Positions 19,615 through 29,202 of a stretch of 48,595 bases of DNA are shown here, in pieces; the stretch's first letter is position 1, and the number at the start of each line of letters is the position of its first letter. This stretch comes from Hyphomonadaceae bacterium. GTDB lineage: Bacteria; Pseudomonadota; Alphaproteobacteria; Caulobacterales; Aquidulcibacteraceae. Below the pieces are notes generated by a model. The model was not told where the DNA came from and did no database searches. It saw nothing but the letters and a program-made list of their open reading frames with translations. The stretch spans positions 1 through 48,595 of the forward strand of contig JAKFYF010000046.1 of assembly GCA_021731005.1 (NCBI GenBank), written 5' to 3'. A program made the translations under genes and the position numbers.

Positions 19615-19801
19615 GTTCTCTCACTATGCCGTTTTCGGTAAACGAATTGCGCAAGGGTCGGCGATGCGATTGACGCGCGGAATTTCTGGCAAGCAGACCG
19701 TGACTTGCCCTTTCCCGATGCTTGCGCTTGCGACAGACTGCGTCTCTGTTGCGACAAGCGCACCGGAATCGTCGCACGGAACGTGGGAAGATTGGCGCCA
19801 T

Positions 19802-20683
19802 ATGCTCTTCAAGCCGCTGCCCGCTCCAGACAACCCCGGAGTCCTGAAGCATTATCTTTGGGGAGCTGAGACGATCGTCGTCCACGATCGTGCGAGCCGC
19901 GCTGCCTATAGCAGACACACCGCTCCGCTCTCCCTAAAGCTCGTCCGCAGCGGGAGCGAGCGCTACAACGTGCATGGATTTTTCGAGGCGGTTGTCCCAG
20001 GCGAGTTTCTAGTCGTCAACGAAGCTCAACCGTATGAGAGTGCGATTGATGCGGACGCGCCGGTGGAGACCATGTGCGTGTTTTTCTCGCGCCAGGAGGC
20101 GTTGGATGCCGAGCGCCTTCAATTGCAGGACGCCGCCCTGGTCGATGATCCAAGCGCCGTGGCGCCCAAGTTTGAGTTTCCCGCGGTGAAGCGTCGCGCA
20201 GATGGCGTCCTGTGGCAGATGATGGTCGCCGTTCCCAGTTTGCGCGGTGCGCCCGCTCTCGCCAGGCAGGAGTTCTCCGCGCGCCTCCTTAGCACCTTAA
20301 TTGACGATGAGCGGCCACGCTGGAGGTCCAAGGACGCACTTGATTCTCTGCGCTCATCAACGCGCGCGGAACTGTATCGGCGTTGCCTGATCGGTCGCGC
20401 TTACATCGACGCAGTCTTTGATACCGAGATCGCCCTAGAGGATATCGCAGCGGTGGCCGGACTCTCGCGCACGCATTTCCTGCGATCGTTCACCCGGTGT
20501 TTTGGTGAGACGCCCTATCAGGCGCTTCGTCGGCGTCGGTTGGAACACGCCGCAGAATTGCTGAGAGCGCGCTGCTATAGCGTTACGGATGTCGCGCTGG
20601 CGGTCGGGTACAATAATTTCAGCGCGTTTGCGCGCGCCTTCCGCGCCTTCTATGGCGTAGCGCCGTCGACATTCGTTCGCTGA
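19802..20683 (+). CDS. AraC-family transcriptional regulator
   Basis: C-terminal double HTH: ALEDIAAVAGLSRTHFLRSFTRCFGETPYQALRRRRLEHAAELLRARCYSVTDVALAVGYNNFSAFARAFRAFYGVAPSTF. Confidence 0.9.
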   Translation: MLFKPLPAPDNPGVLKHYLWGAETIVVHDRASRAAYSRHTAPLSLKLVRSGSERYNVHGFFEAVVPGEFLVVNEAQPYESAIDADAPVETMCVFFSRQEALDAERLQLQDAALVDDPSAVAPKFEFPAVKRRADGVLWQMMVAVPSLRGAPALARQEFSARLLSTLIDDERPRWRSKDALDSLRSSTRAELYRRCLIGRAYIDAVFDTEIALEDIAAVAGLSRTHFLRSFTRCFGETPYQALRRRRLEHAAELLRARCYSVTDVALAVGYNNFSAFARAFRAFYGVAPSTFVR

Positions 20684-21008
20684 TCAAAACCCGCTGTGCT
20701 TCGAAGAGGCCTGGACTTTCCCTCGTACCCGCATCGGTCGCGCGATTATCCGAAGAGATAGGCGTCAATGCCTGCGTCATTCACGTCGCTATTGTCGATG
20801 TGGACACATCCAACGAGCCCGACCGCGTCGCACTTTTGCACCGCCGGTCAACAACGATGCCCTCGGCGATCACGTGGCTTCCGTCGGCGCATACCCGCGC
20901 GCTGGAGGGGCTTAGCAGCGGCGCCTGCGGCGCAAAATTCGAGATTCGCACTTTCTGCACAGCGCCAATAAGGCGTTCACTGATGATGCGACGGCGCGGG
21001 AGGCGAGC

Positions 21009-21863
21009 ATGCTCAAGCCGAGGGTCAGTCGCCGTGTCGCTCTAGGCGGCCTTGCTGGCATGGCGGCTGAATCGTCGTCCGCGAATGCAGCCGGCCGAGT
21101 GCGCCACCACGGCGTTCTGATTCGTACTTCTGATCTCGATGCCGCGCTCGGGTTTTATGGAGACGGGCTTGGGCTGGGCATCGCCGACCTCGACCCGCGT
21201 CGAGGTTGGGCGCGCCTTGTCTGCAACATGCCGATCTATCTCGAAGCAGTGGGCGACACGCGGCTTCACGCAGAGAACGTCGCCAGCGCGGAGATAACGT
21301 TCCAATCCAACGATCTCGACGCCAGTGTCGGTAGGCTTCGTGTCGCTGGCGCCCGCATCGCAACGATGGAACCCTACACTACAGCAGTGGGTCGTTCAGT
21401 CCGGTTCGCGGATCACGCCGGCGTTGTCCACCACATGATGCATTCGTCGCGGCCAGCACCAGTGTTTGCTGAGCCGCGCATCTACAATTGCGGCTTCGAT
21501 GTTCCTGTTGCGGCCGTTGCGCCTGCTAGATCGCTTCTAGAAGGCACACTCGGCTTTGTGCCTATGACCGAACGCTATTTCCCGCCCTCGGTGCCCTACC
21601 TGGAACGCGACGGTTCTTTTGCTTTCATGCTGCATCATCATCAGAACTTCGAACCGGATTTGCGCGCGCGCGAGTCGCCAGAGCGCGACGACTTAGGGGT
21701 CGCGCTCGTCTTCACCAGCACGGACTTGCGCGCGACCGCCAGAGTAGCGGAAGCGGGCGGGGCGACGCTGCTGGAGCGCCATGCACGCGCTTTCGCGCAT
21801 GGCTGGCGCATGAGCCTCGCGACGCCAGGTGGCGCGCCGTTTGAGGTCTGGAGATGGCGATGA
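21009..21863 (+). CDS. VOC (glyoxalase/bleomycin-resistance) superfamily protein, possibly exported
   Basis: VRHHGVLIRTSDLDAALGFYGDGLGLGIADLD...; N-terminal Tat-like SRRVALGGLAGMAA. Confidence 0.8.
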   Translation: MLKPRVSRRVALGGLAGMAAESSSANAAGRVRHHGVLIRTSDLDAALGFYGDGLGLGIADLDPRRGWARLVCNMPIYLEAVGDTRLHAENVASAEITFQSNDLDASVGRLRVAGARIATMEPYTTAVGRSVRFADHAGVVHHMMHSSRPAPVFAEPRIYNCGFDVPVAAVAPARSLLEGTLGFVPMTERYFPPSVPYLERDGSFAFMLHHHQNFEPDLRARESPERDDLGVALVFTSTDLRATARVAEAGGATLLERHARAFAHGWRMSLATPGGAPFEVWRWR

Positions 21864-22480
21864 TTTTTGTAAGAGCATTATTCGCGGTGCTGCTCCTCGC
21901 TGTCCCCGCGATGGCGAATGCGCAACAGGCGCCACCTGCGCCCAATTCGATGCGGCGACAAGCACTTGAAAGCGAGGTCACGCGCTCGCGCGCCATCATC
22001 CAAGGCGGTGCGGTACTCCCGCAACGTCCCGCTGGCTGCACCAGCGCCGAGAGCCGCCAGTTCGACTTTTGGCTGGGCGAGTGGGACGTGTCGCCAAGTC
22101 AGTCGCCGGTCGTCGTCGCAGAGAGCACGATCACCTTGCATGATCAAGGCTGCGTCATTCTTGAGAATTGGCGACCTTTCCGTAATGCGCACGGACACTC
22201 GATCAACAGCTACGATGCGGCAGAAGGCAGATGGCGTCAGACTTGGGCGGACGCGAGCGGGACGAGAACGGAATATGCCGGATCAGTCGACGCAGACGGA
22301 GTGATGCGGCTCGACAATTTGAGCCCCTCGCCGTCAGGCGCTCCGCGGGCAAGACAGCGCATGAACTTTCAGCGTGTTGACGCGAATGCCGTGCGCCAGT
22401 GGGGCGAGACTTTTGATGCCGAGCAGCAGGCTTGGACCACGACGTGGTCGTTCACTTATCGTCGCCGCGGCGCGCAGTAG
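21854..22480 (+). CDS. Exported hypothetical protein (lipocalin/DUF1579-like)
   Basis: Signal peptide; FDFWLGEWDVSPSQ...VILENWRPFRNAHGHSINSYDAAEGRWRQTWAD. Confidence 0.7.
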   Translation: MAMIFVRALFAVLLLAVPAMANAQQAPPAPNSMRRQALESEVTRSRAIIQGGAVLPQRPAGCTSAESRQFDFWLGEWDVSPSQSPVVVAESTITLHDQGCVILENWRPFRNAHGHSINSYDAAEGRWRQTWADASGTRTEYAGSVDADGVMRLDNLSPSPSGAPRARQRMNFQRVDANAVRQWGETFDAEQQAWTTTWSFTYRRRGAQ

Positions 22481-22483
22481 AGC

Positions 22484-23446
22484 ATGTTGACACGTAGAGA
22501 AGCGATGGTCGCGGCGCTCGGCGCGAGCTTTGCGACGTCGTGCGCCAACTCGCCGTCTCCGCAGGGCGCGGCTGAATTTCGCGCGGCGAAGAAATTCGTG
22601 GCGACTGAAAGCGGCCTCCGCATGGCGTATTTCGAGGCGGGCCGGGGCGCGCCGATCGTGTTCTTGCACGGAAACCCCACGTCTTCTTACCTTTGGCGAA
22701 ACGTTATCCCGCATCTCGCGGGTCTCGGTCGGTGCATCGCACCCGACCTCATTGGCATGGGAGATTCCGACAAACTGCCAGATTCAGGTCCCGGCAAATA
22801 CAACTTCTTCGAACATAGTCGCCGCTTGGATGCGTTTTTCGACGCAACGGGCGTTCGCCGGGACGTCACGCTTGTTGTGCATGATTGGGGCGGCCCGCTC
22901 GGCTTTCACTGGGCGATGCGCAATGAAGCGCGGGTCAGAGCGATCGTCTTCATGGAGACGTTCGTTGTGTCGCAGAATGACCACAACACGCCGCCATTTG
23001 CGATGCAGTTCTTTTCGCGCTTTCGCACATCCGAGGCCGAGCTTGATGTTCTTTCGAACAACACTTTCGTGGAGACGGTGCTGCTGCGCCAGTTTCCGAA
23101 CATGTCCGAGGAAGACCGGGCGGAGTACCGTCGCCCCTTCGCGCAATCGGGGGAGGGACGCAGGCCCACACTCGAATGGCCAAGACAAGTACCAATCAAT
23201 GGCGATCCCGCCGATGTTCATGAAGCGACGTTGCGGTTTTTGGGCTTCATGTCGGAAACGCAGATTCCGAAATTGTTCATCCGCGCGGACCCGGGAGCGC
23301 TCATTTTGGGCGGCAGGGAGCGCGTTCCGCGTACATGGCCAAGAGTGACGGAGGCGGTCGTGCACGGTCGTCATTTTGTTCCAGAGGAATCGCCCAATGA
23401 GGTCGGCCGTATCGCCGCCGCTTGGCTCAGCGCGCTCGAGGGATAA
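22484..23446 (+). CDS. Haloalkane dehalogenase-like alpha/beta hydrolase with Tat/lipoprotein signal
   Basis: HGNPTSSYLWRNVIPHL, DLIGMGDSDK, VVHDWGGPLGFHWA (nucleophile Asp + Trp), IVFMETF (Glu), GRHFVPEESPNEVG (His); N-term MLTRREAMVAALGASFATSCANS. Confidence 0.88.
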   Translation: MLTRREAMVAALGASFATSCANSPSPQGAAEFRAAKKFVATESGLRMAYFEAGRGAPIVFLHGNPTSSYLWRNVIPHLAGLGRCIAPDLIGMGDSDKLPDSGPGKYNFFEHSRRLDAFFDATGVRRDVTLVVHDWGGPLGFHWAMRNEARVRAIVFMETFVVSQNDHNTPPFAMQFFSRFRTSEAELDVLSNNTFVETVLLRQFPNMSEEDRAEYRRPFAQSGEGRRPTLEWPRQVPINGDPADVHEATLRFLGFMSETQIPKLFIRADPGALILGGRERVPRTWPRVTEAVVHGRHFVPEESPNEVGRIAAAWLSALEG

Positions 23447-23447
23447 C

Positions 23448-24575
23448 ATGATCGCAATGCGCAGCTTCGCCTGTTGCTTGGCGCTCGCGGTCGGCGCTTG
23501 CGCGCAAAGCGGCTCCGATCGCATTCTGGAGCGCGCTGCGTCGCTCCCGCCCGGTCAGACGGAGCCGCTCGAAATCTGGCTCGCCGAGAACCCTGAAAGG
23601 AGCGCTCTACGCGCGGCGGTCTTTGGCGAACTCTGTGACGCGGAGAGCCGTGTTGGCCGCTATCGCGCAGCGGCGGACGCCTGCGCCGCAAAGGCAGATC
23701 TGCTTGGCGAAGACGTCTCAAGCGGGTTGGCGCAATCGATTGCGTTCTGGCGCGCTCTGGCGCCGCTGCCGCCCGTTGAGGTGAGCGGTGAGTTCGACCA
23801 ACCACTGACCTATGGTTGGACGGGCATGGCGGAAGTTGCGGTGGAGGCGGGCGAGACCCTTACCGGCTGGGGCGTCGATTCCGGAGCGGAAGTTTCAGTT
23901 GTTCGTGCGAGTGATGCGGCGCGGTTTGGTATTCGTATGCTTGAGGGTGACCTAGGCGTCTCCGGCTCGACCGCTGGCGTCGCGGTGGGGCGTCTCGGCA
24001 TGATCGACACCATGCGAATTGGCGCTGCCGAAATCAGGAACGTGCCGGTTCTGGTTCTGCCCGACGAGAACCTGACCTTCGAGGGACGGCAAATCCCTCC
24101 GATTCTCGGAATGCCGACGCTCTACCCCTTTGGTTCACTGGCTTTCTTCGATCACGGCGCGCGACTGCGCGCCGGTCCGCTTGACAGCGTAAGCCGGGGG
24201 AGACCGATGATTTGGAACGCCTCCGGGTTCGCAATTGAACTCCAATTTGAGAGCGGCAGTCTCCGCGTTCACCTCGACACCGGCGCAAATCGCACCGCGC
24301 TGGGAGCAGCAGCGCTCGCACTTCTGTCGTCCCAGCAGAGGCGCGCACTGAACCGGCGTACCGTTCGCGTGGCCGGCGTCTCGGGAGCAGAAGATCGAGT
24401 TGTCGCGGAATTGGCCCAGCTTGACGTCGGCGTTGCGGGTGCGGTTTGTCGACTTCAAAGCGTCTCGATTGGCGACGACGACGCCGGCGCGCAGGGCCGT
24501 GCCGGAATTGATCTCATCAAAGCATGCGACACGATCGTATTGGATTTTTCGACGATGACCTTTAGCGCGCGTTAA
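23448..24575 (+). CDS. Lipoprotein with two retropepsin-like aspartyl protease motifs
   Basis: LAVGACAQ lipobox; WGVDSGAEVSVV and HLDTGANRTAL, each followed by LGM(P)TL/AGIDLI-type segments. Confidence 0.8.
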   Translation: MIAMRSFACCLALAVGACAQSGSDRILERAASLPPGQTEPLEIWLAENPERSALRAAVFGELCDAESRVGRYRAAADACAAKADLLGEDVSSGLAQSIAFWRALAPLPPVEVSGEFDQPLTYGWTGMAEVAVEAGETLTGWGVDSGAEVSVVRASDAARFGIRMLEGDLGVSGSTAGVAVGRLGMIDTMRIGAAEIRNVPVLVLPDENLTFEGRQIPPILGMPTLYPFGSLAFFDHGARLRAGPLDSVSRGRPMIWNASGFAIELQFESGSLRVHLDTGANRTALGAAALALLSSQQRRALNRRTVRVAGVSGAEDRVVAELAQLDVGVAGAVCRLQSVSIGDDDAGAQGRAGIDLIKACDTIVLDFSTMTFSAR

Positions 24576-24644
24576 TGCCGCCAGTGCGCTGCCATCCCCC
24601 CTCGATGCTGCGTAGATGAATCGATTGTTGGGCGCGTTTCTCGG

Positions 24645-25070
24645 TTGGAGGTCCGCTTGCGTAACATAGATGTGGCGACAGCGTTCGTGAGCGCGATCAA
24701 CGCGCACGACGTGGGGCAGATTGCGAACCTCGCTTCGGAGGATCATGAATTCATCGACAGTTCAGGCCGATCAATTTGCGGCCGCGAAGCTGTTTGCGCG
24801 GCCTGGCGGGGATATTTTGCGTTCTGCCCAGATTATTGGGTGAAGGCCGACGAAGTCATCGGCGGCGCCAATTGTGTTGCGCTTTTCGGCGCGGCGGGTG
24901 GAACCATCATCGAGGCAGGCTGCCGGTACGCGGCGAATGAATGGCGCATTCCCGCAGCATGGCGGGCGGTGATCAGGCAGGACCTGATGGAGTGTTGGCA
25001 AGTCTATGCCGACATAAAGCCGGTTTACGACATCGTGGACCGGCTGCAACCGAGCGGTCGAGATGGGTGA
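24645..25070 (+). CDS. NTF2-like/SnoaL-like protein
   Basis: 141 aa; VATAFVSAINAHDVGQIANLASEDHEFIDSSGRSICGREAVCAAWRGYFAFCPDYWV. Confidence 0.75.
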   Translation: MEVRLRNIDVATAFVSAINAHDVGQIANLASEDHEFIDSSGRSICGREAVCAAWRGYFAFCPDYWVKADEVIGGANCVALFGAAGGTIIEAGCRYAANEWRIPAAWRAVIRQDLMECWQVYADIKPVYDIVDRLQPSGRDG

Positions 25071-25113
25071 CGGGATCGAAGTCTAGCTCGGAAAATCGTT
25101 CGAGGATGCGTGG

Positions 25114-25527
25114 ATGCGATTCTTGTTTGCGTCGTTGTGCGCATATGCGGCGATGGCCGTGTGTGCAGTTTTCCTGTTTACCATCGTATTGGCGGAGCAG
25201 TTTGCTCCACTGGTTGGCTTGTTTCGATCCGCTGAAGCTCAGCAGCAGACCGCAATTTGGGCTCTTGCAGCACAATGCTTACGCGCCTTTGTCTTCGCGG
25301 GAATAGCCGTCGTGCTGCATGGGAGGAGGCGACTTCCCGTTACCACCGGCGCGACCTATGGATTTCTTGCCGGGCTGTTTGTTGGCACCTTCCATGTCGC
25401 CAACACTGCATCGCTGCCGTTGCCGTTCGAGACGGGCGTCGCGTGGGTGGCGTTCGATACTGGGCTGCAAGTGCTCGGCGGAACAGTCTTCGCAGCCGTA
25501 TATCGCCCGGTCGACGAAGCCCAATAA
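25114..25527 (+). CDS. Small multi-TM membrane protein
   Basis: 137 aa, four hydrophobic segments. Confidence 0.65.
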   Translation: MRFLFASLCAYAAMAVCAVFLFTIVLAEQFAPLVGLFRSAEAQQQTAIWALAAQCLRAFVFAGIAVVLHGRRRLPVTTGATYGFLAGLFVGTFHVANTASLPLPFETGVAWVAFDTGLQVLGGTVFAAVYRPVDEAQ

Positions 25528-25585
25528 CTTCAAAATGAACGTGTCTGGAACTCGTAGTCCGTCAAGGCGTGCAAGGGAGGCCTCA

Positions 25586-26401
25586 ATGAAGCGTGGAACA
25601 TTTATTGCCGCGCTGGTCGCTGGGTGCACGACACCCTTATCGACGGATAGAGAAACCCACGCGGTGCGGGTGATGGGAACGCGCATTGCGTTTCAAGGAC
25701 GCCGGGGACGATCGCCAACGATCGTGTTTGAATCCGGGCTCGGGGATGGATTTGAGGTGTGGCGCGGCGTTATCGACCAGTTGGGACCCGATGCCGCTTA
25801 CTTCGCCTACAGCCGCCCTGGCTATGGAGACAGCGAGAGCCTCCAACCTCCAGCCACCGCGCGCAATGCAGGGCAAGCAGCGACGCTGCTCGACGTTGTT
25901 CTTCATGCCGCCAGCGTTCGCCCACCTTATGTGCTGGTGGGGCATTCGCTGGGCGGACTTTATATCGCACAGTTTGCGGCGCTCTATCCTGAACAAGTCG
26001 CCGGGCTTGTGTTTGTCGATGGCCGTCCGCCAACGTTTCGCGCGGCGTGCGATGCGCGCGGAATACGCTTCTGCAGCACCCTCGGCAGCGCGCCGCCGCC
26101 GCCGACCTGGCCTGCGCACATTGTCGCTGAAGTGCAAGGCATTGGCGTCTCGGAGGAAGCTGCACCCGCCATGACCGACATCGGCGCCATTCCGGCCACG
26201 ATCATCACCTCAACGAACGGCTGGCAGGGCGAGCAAGGCGACGAAGGGTTCGCGCTTTGGCTTGAGAGCCAGGAGAGTTTTGCTCAAGGCTTCAGGCGCC
26301 ATCGCCTCGTGCGCGCGGAAGGGGCTGGACACTATGTCCAACGCGATCGGCCCGCTTTGGTGGCGCGGGAAATAGAGGCGTTGGCCGCGCGGATCCGTTA
26401 G
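25586..26401 (+). CDS. Alpha/beta hydrolase
   Basis: RBS aagggagg; AYFAYSRPGYGDSES, YVLVGHSLGGLYIAQFAALYPEQVAGLVFVDG, EGAGHYVQRDRP. Confidence 0.88.
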   Translation: MKRGTFIAALVAGCTTPLSTDRETHAVRVMGTRIAFQGRRGRSPTIVFESGLGDGFEVWRGVIDQLGPDAAYFAYSRPGYGDSESLQPPATARNAGQAATLLDVVLHAASVRPPYVLVGHSLGGLYIAQFAALYPEQVAGLVFVDGRPPTFRAACDARGIRFCSTLGSAPPPPTWPAHIVAEVQGIGVSEEAAPAMTDIGAIPATIITSTNGWQGEQGDEGFALWLESQESFAQGFRRHRLVRAEGAGHYVQRDRPALVAREIEALAARIR

Positions 26402-26537
26402 AAGGAGCGAGTTCCGAATCCGCTGCGGCACAGCTCAGACCTCGCGTCGGGCCGATCAGGCTTATGCTCGGGCGTGCGGCCACTGACGAACGCAATTTCG
26501 CACTTTCAGCACAGCTCATCGCTCATGCGGCGCGAAG

Positions 26538-28053
26538 ATGACGATGCCTGGAGGTGGGCAAATGGGCGACGGGATATCGACGAGGGATAGCGATAGCACA
26601 CGATCGGCGGCGCGATGCGCCTCGATCATCAGTGCAGGGTTGGCGCGTAACGCAGTCGTGTGGCTCGCCTTCCTTGCCGTGGCTGGGTGCGTCAGTGCTG
26701 AACTTGCGGCGCAGGATCGGGTCTTGCTGGCATCGTCCTCGCAACCGACCTATCAGATTGGCGAGCGAAGGCCCGAGCTCTTGCGGGCGGGTCCCGTGGG
26801 CGATCCTTTTGTCGTCGAGGCGCCGATCGCTGAGGGGCGGCGCGAGAATGTTTGTTTCCGCGCCGCCGGCGACGAGGAGTGTTTTCCGTTGGGTGTGAGC
26901 GAGGCCGTGAGCCTTCGGATTGAGCAGGGCGGCACACACAGAAATGTACGCGTCGTCGGCGTGCTGCATGTTCCGGCGGCGCGCTTTTCTCCGGAGTATC
27001 AGGCTGCGAACCGTGGTCGTTTCCAGGTTCTACTCCCGGAGGTGTATGAGCTGGTAAACATCGGGATCGCCCTCACCGACTACGCCGCCGCGAATCCGGG
27101 ATTGGTGGCGACCGATACTGACTATTATTCACGTGCCTGGGCGCACTTTGAACCTTACCGGGGACACCCATTCGTCCAGGCGCTTAGCCGGGGGATGCAG
27201 GAGGACGTCTTCTGGTATTTCAGATACAAGATGAACGCGTTTGCGTTTGAATTCGATGCCGAGGGGCAGATCGTTCGCAGTGTGATTTATGATCGCACCG
27301 GCTTCTACGATGAGCAAACCAACGACCTCTTGCCCTTGCTGACGATGTTGCAGGATTTCGCGCAGGATACCGATTTCCGCTCATTTTACCAACAGAACCG
27401 TCCATTCTACGATGAGCAAGTCGCGTTCTTCGAGACTGACGCGGGATGTCATGACGATGTGGACGTGGCTCATGGAGCGCTTTCCCAACGTTCGAGCTTA
27501 CGATGGCGTCAAGGTTGTCTTTTCGCCGTTGGTTGGGCCAAACCAATCCGTGACGTGGATCGAAGAAGACGGCTATCGCGAGCTTCAGCCGCACATCAAT
27601 TTCCCCTACACGCAGCGAGCGGAACTGAGTGCGCAAGCTGCCGCGATCGCGCGTTCGGAGATATTGTTCACTGAGGTGAACCACGGGTTCATCAATCCGA
27701 CTGCGGACCAATATCTTGCCGACATCGAAGCGGCGCTTGGAGAGCGAAGCATTTGGGCTGACGATTCGAAGTCCGCATCCAATTACCCCAACGCCCTTTC
27801 GCTCTTCCTGGAATACATGAACTGGGGTCTGATCAGTCTTTATGAGCATGACAGAATGGTCGAGCCAGATCGAGGAGTGTCGCGCGCGCGCGTTGTGCGC
27901 GTCATGGTGGAAAGGCGGGGGTTCAAGCAGTTTGCAGCGTTCGACTCCTTTCTTGTCGATCTCTACGCGAACCGAGCCGTCGGAGAAGCGATTGCAGATC
28001 TCTATCCAAGAATTATTGCCTGGTTCGCGACGCAGTCGGTTGGAGCAGAGTAG
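26538..28053 (+). pseudogene. Exported hypothetical protein (possibly DUF4932-like), apparent frameshift at about 27443-27446
   Basis: ORF 26538-27674 is protein-like up to ...QNRPFYDEQVAFFETDAG, then continues in another frame as DVMTMWTWLMERFPNVRAYDG...EVNHGFINPTADQYL to 28053. Confidence 0.6.
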
Positions 28054-28101
28054 CGACGTGCATGCGGTCGGGTGGGTGAACGTCAAGAGGGGGCATTTTG
28101 C

Positions 28102-28449
28102 ATGAACTGGATCTGGCGCGCCGGCTTGGCGCATATCCTCATAGGATCAGCGATCTTGTTCGGGACGCTGCATCCGCTCCGCGACATGCTCGAGCCCGCT
28201 GACCTTCATCTTGCGATCGTCGGCTCCGCGCTGCAGGCCATGCAGGGCTTGGGTTTGTTGATCGTGTCACAGTTGTCGAAAACAAGATGGCCCGCAGCGC
28301 TCATCGCCGTAGGCGCGGCCTGCTACGCCTCGATGCTGTACGTCATCATCTTCACCGGGCTGCATCCGTTCGACCCACTCGTGCCGGTCGGCGGCGCGGT
28401 GATGCTCGCAGGCTGGATCATGCTGCTGGTGACGCCAAGCCCCAAATAA
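28102..28449 (+). CDS. Small multi-TM membrane protein
   Basis: 115 aa MNWIWRAGLAHILIGSAILFGTLHPLRDML... Confidence 0.65.
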   Translation: MNWIWRAGLAHILIGSAILFGTLHPLRDMLEPADLHLAIVGSALQAMQGLGLLIVSQLSKTRWPAALIAVGAACYASMLYVIIFTGLHPFDPLVPVGGAVMLAGWIMLLVTPSPK

Positions 28450-28566
28450 GCTCGCGCTCGCGGCGGTTTCGGCTCAAGCCGGCGGGGGCGTTCGCCGATC
28501 CCAATTGGGGTGATCGGCCTGTCGGCGGGGGCTCAGCTGATGCCATCGCGCCAAACCGGGCGGCCA

Positions 28567-29133
28567 CTAATGCGTGGTGCGCGGTGGGCGAGGGGCTGGC
28601 GCGAGTGCAACGGTGAATTCGAGTGCTTTCCCCCTGCCAGATCGCGCTTGCGCGCGTTCCAGCAAAGCGTCCAACTCGGCGTTGAACTGAATTAGCGCTT
28701 TGCGGTCGAGGCGCATCTGAATGCGACGGACGGACGTGTTTCGCATTTGTCCGTCCGTGACGGCCGCGTCGGATGAAAGCGCGGCGGCGACCGAACGGGC
28801 TGCCGCGGTGAGAAAACGCCTCGCCACTTGGGCAAGTGCAGCGCGACCAGACGCGGTCCGTGACGCTGCACGCGCGGAGAGTTGCTCCGAGATCAGTCCG
28901 TAGAGTTTTTCCGGTCTGCGAGCGCTTGGCCGTGTTGCAACGAGGCGCACCAAGCCTACGCGTTCAAGCTGGTCAATGTGGTGGTAGACGCCGCTGACAG
29001 GCTGGCCGATATGAGCCGCCATTTCGCGGGCCGAAAGTCGCCCGTGTTGGGCGAGTGCGCCGACGATCCTCGTTCTTGCTGTGGAAGCCATGACGCGCAG
29101 TTGCGCCGCCGAGAGTTCTAGTGGAGGAGCCAT
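28567..29133 (-). CDS. ArsR-like winged-helix transcriptional regulator
   Basis: MASTARTRIVGALAQHGRLSAREMAAHIGQPVSGVYHHIDQLERVGLVRLVATRPSARRPEKLYGL. Confidence 0.82.
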   Translation of the reverse strand: MAPPLELSAAQLRVMASTARTRIVGALAQHGRLSAREMAAHIGQPVSGVYHHIDQLERVGLVRLVATRPSARRPEKLYGLISEQLSARAASRTASGRAALAQVARRFLTAAARSVAAALSSDAAVTDGQMRNTSVRRIQMRLDRKALIQFNAELDALLERAQARSGRGKALEFTVALAPAPRPPRTTH

Positions 29134-29202
29134 GATGGATAATTCTAGGATTGACATATTATTGAAATATTGCAGAGTCATCCTCTGCTAGGAGGGTGTC
29201 AC

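Noticed and set aside
22784-23524. 246-aa minus-strand ORF opposite the dehalogenase-like gene
   Set aside because: Antisense shadow of an unambiguous alpha/beta hydrolase.
27220-28134. 304-aa minus-strand ORF opposite the frameshifted hypothetical gene
   Set aside because: The plus-strand frames show coherent protein-like sequence; the antisense translation has no recognisable family or plausible start context.
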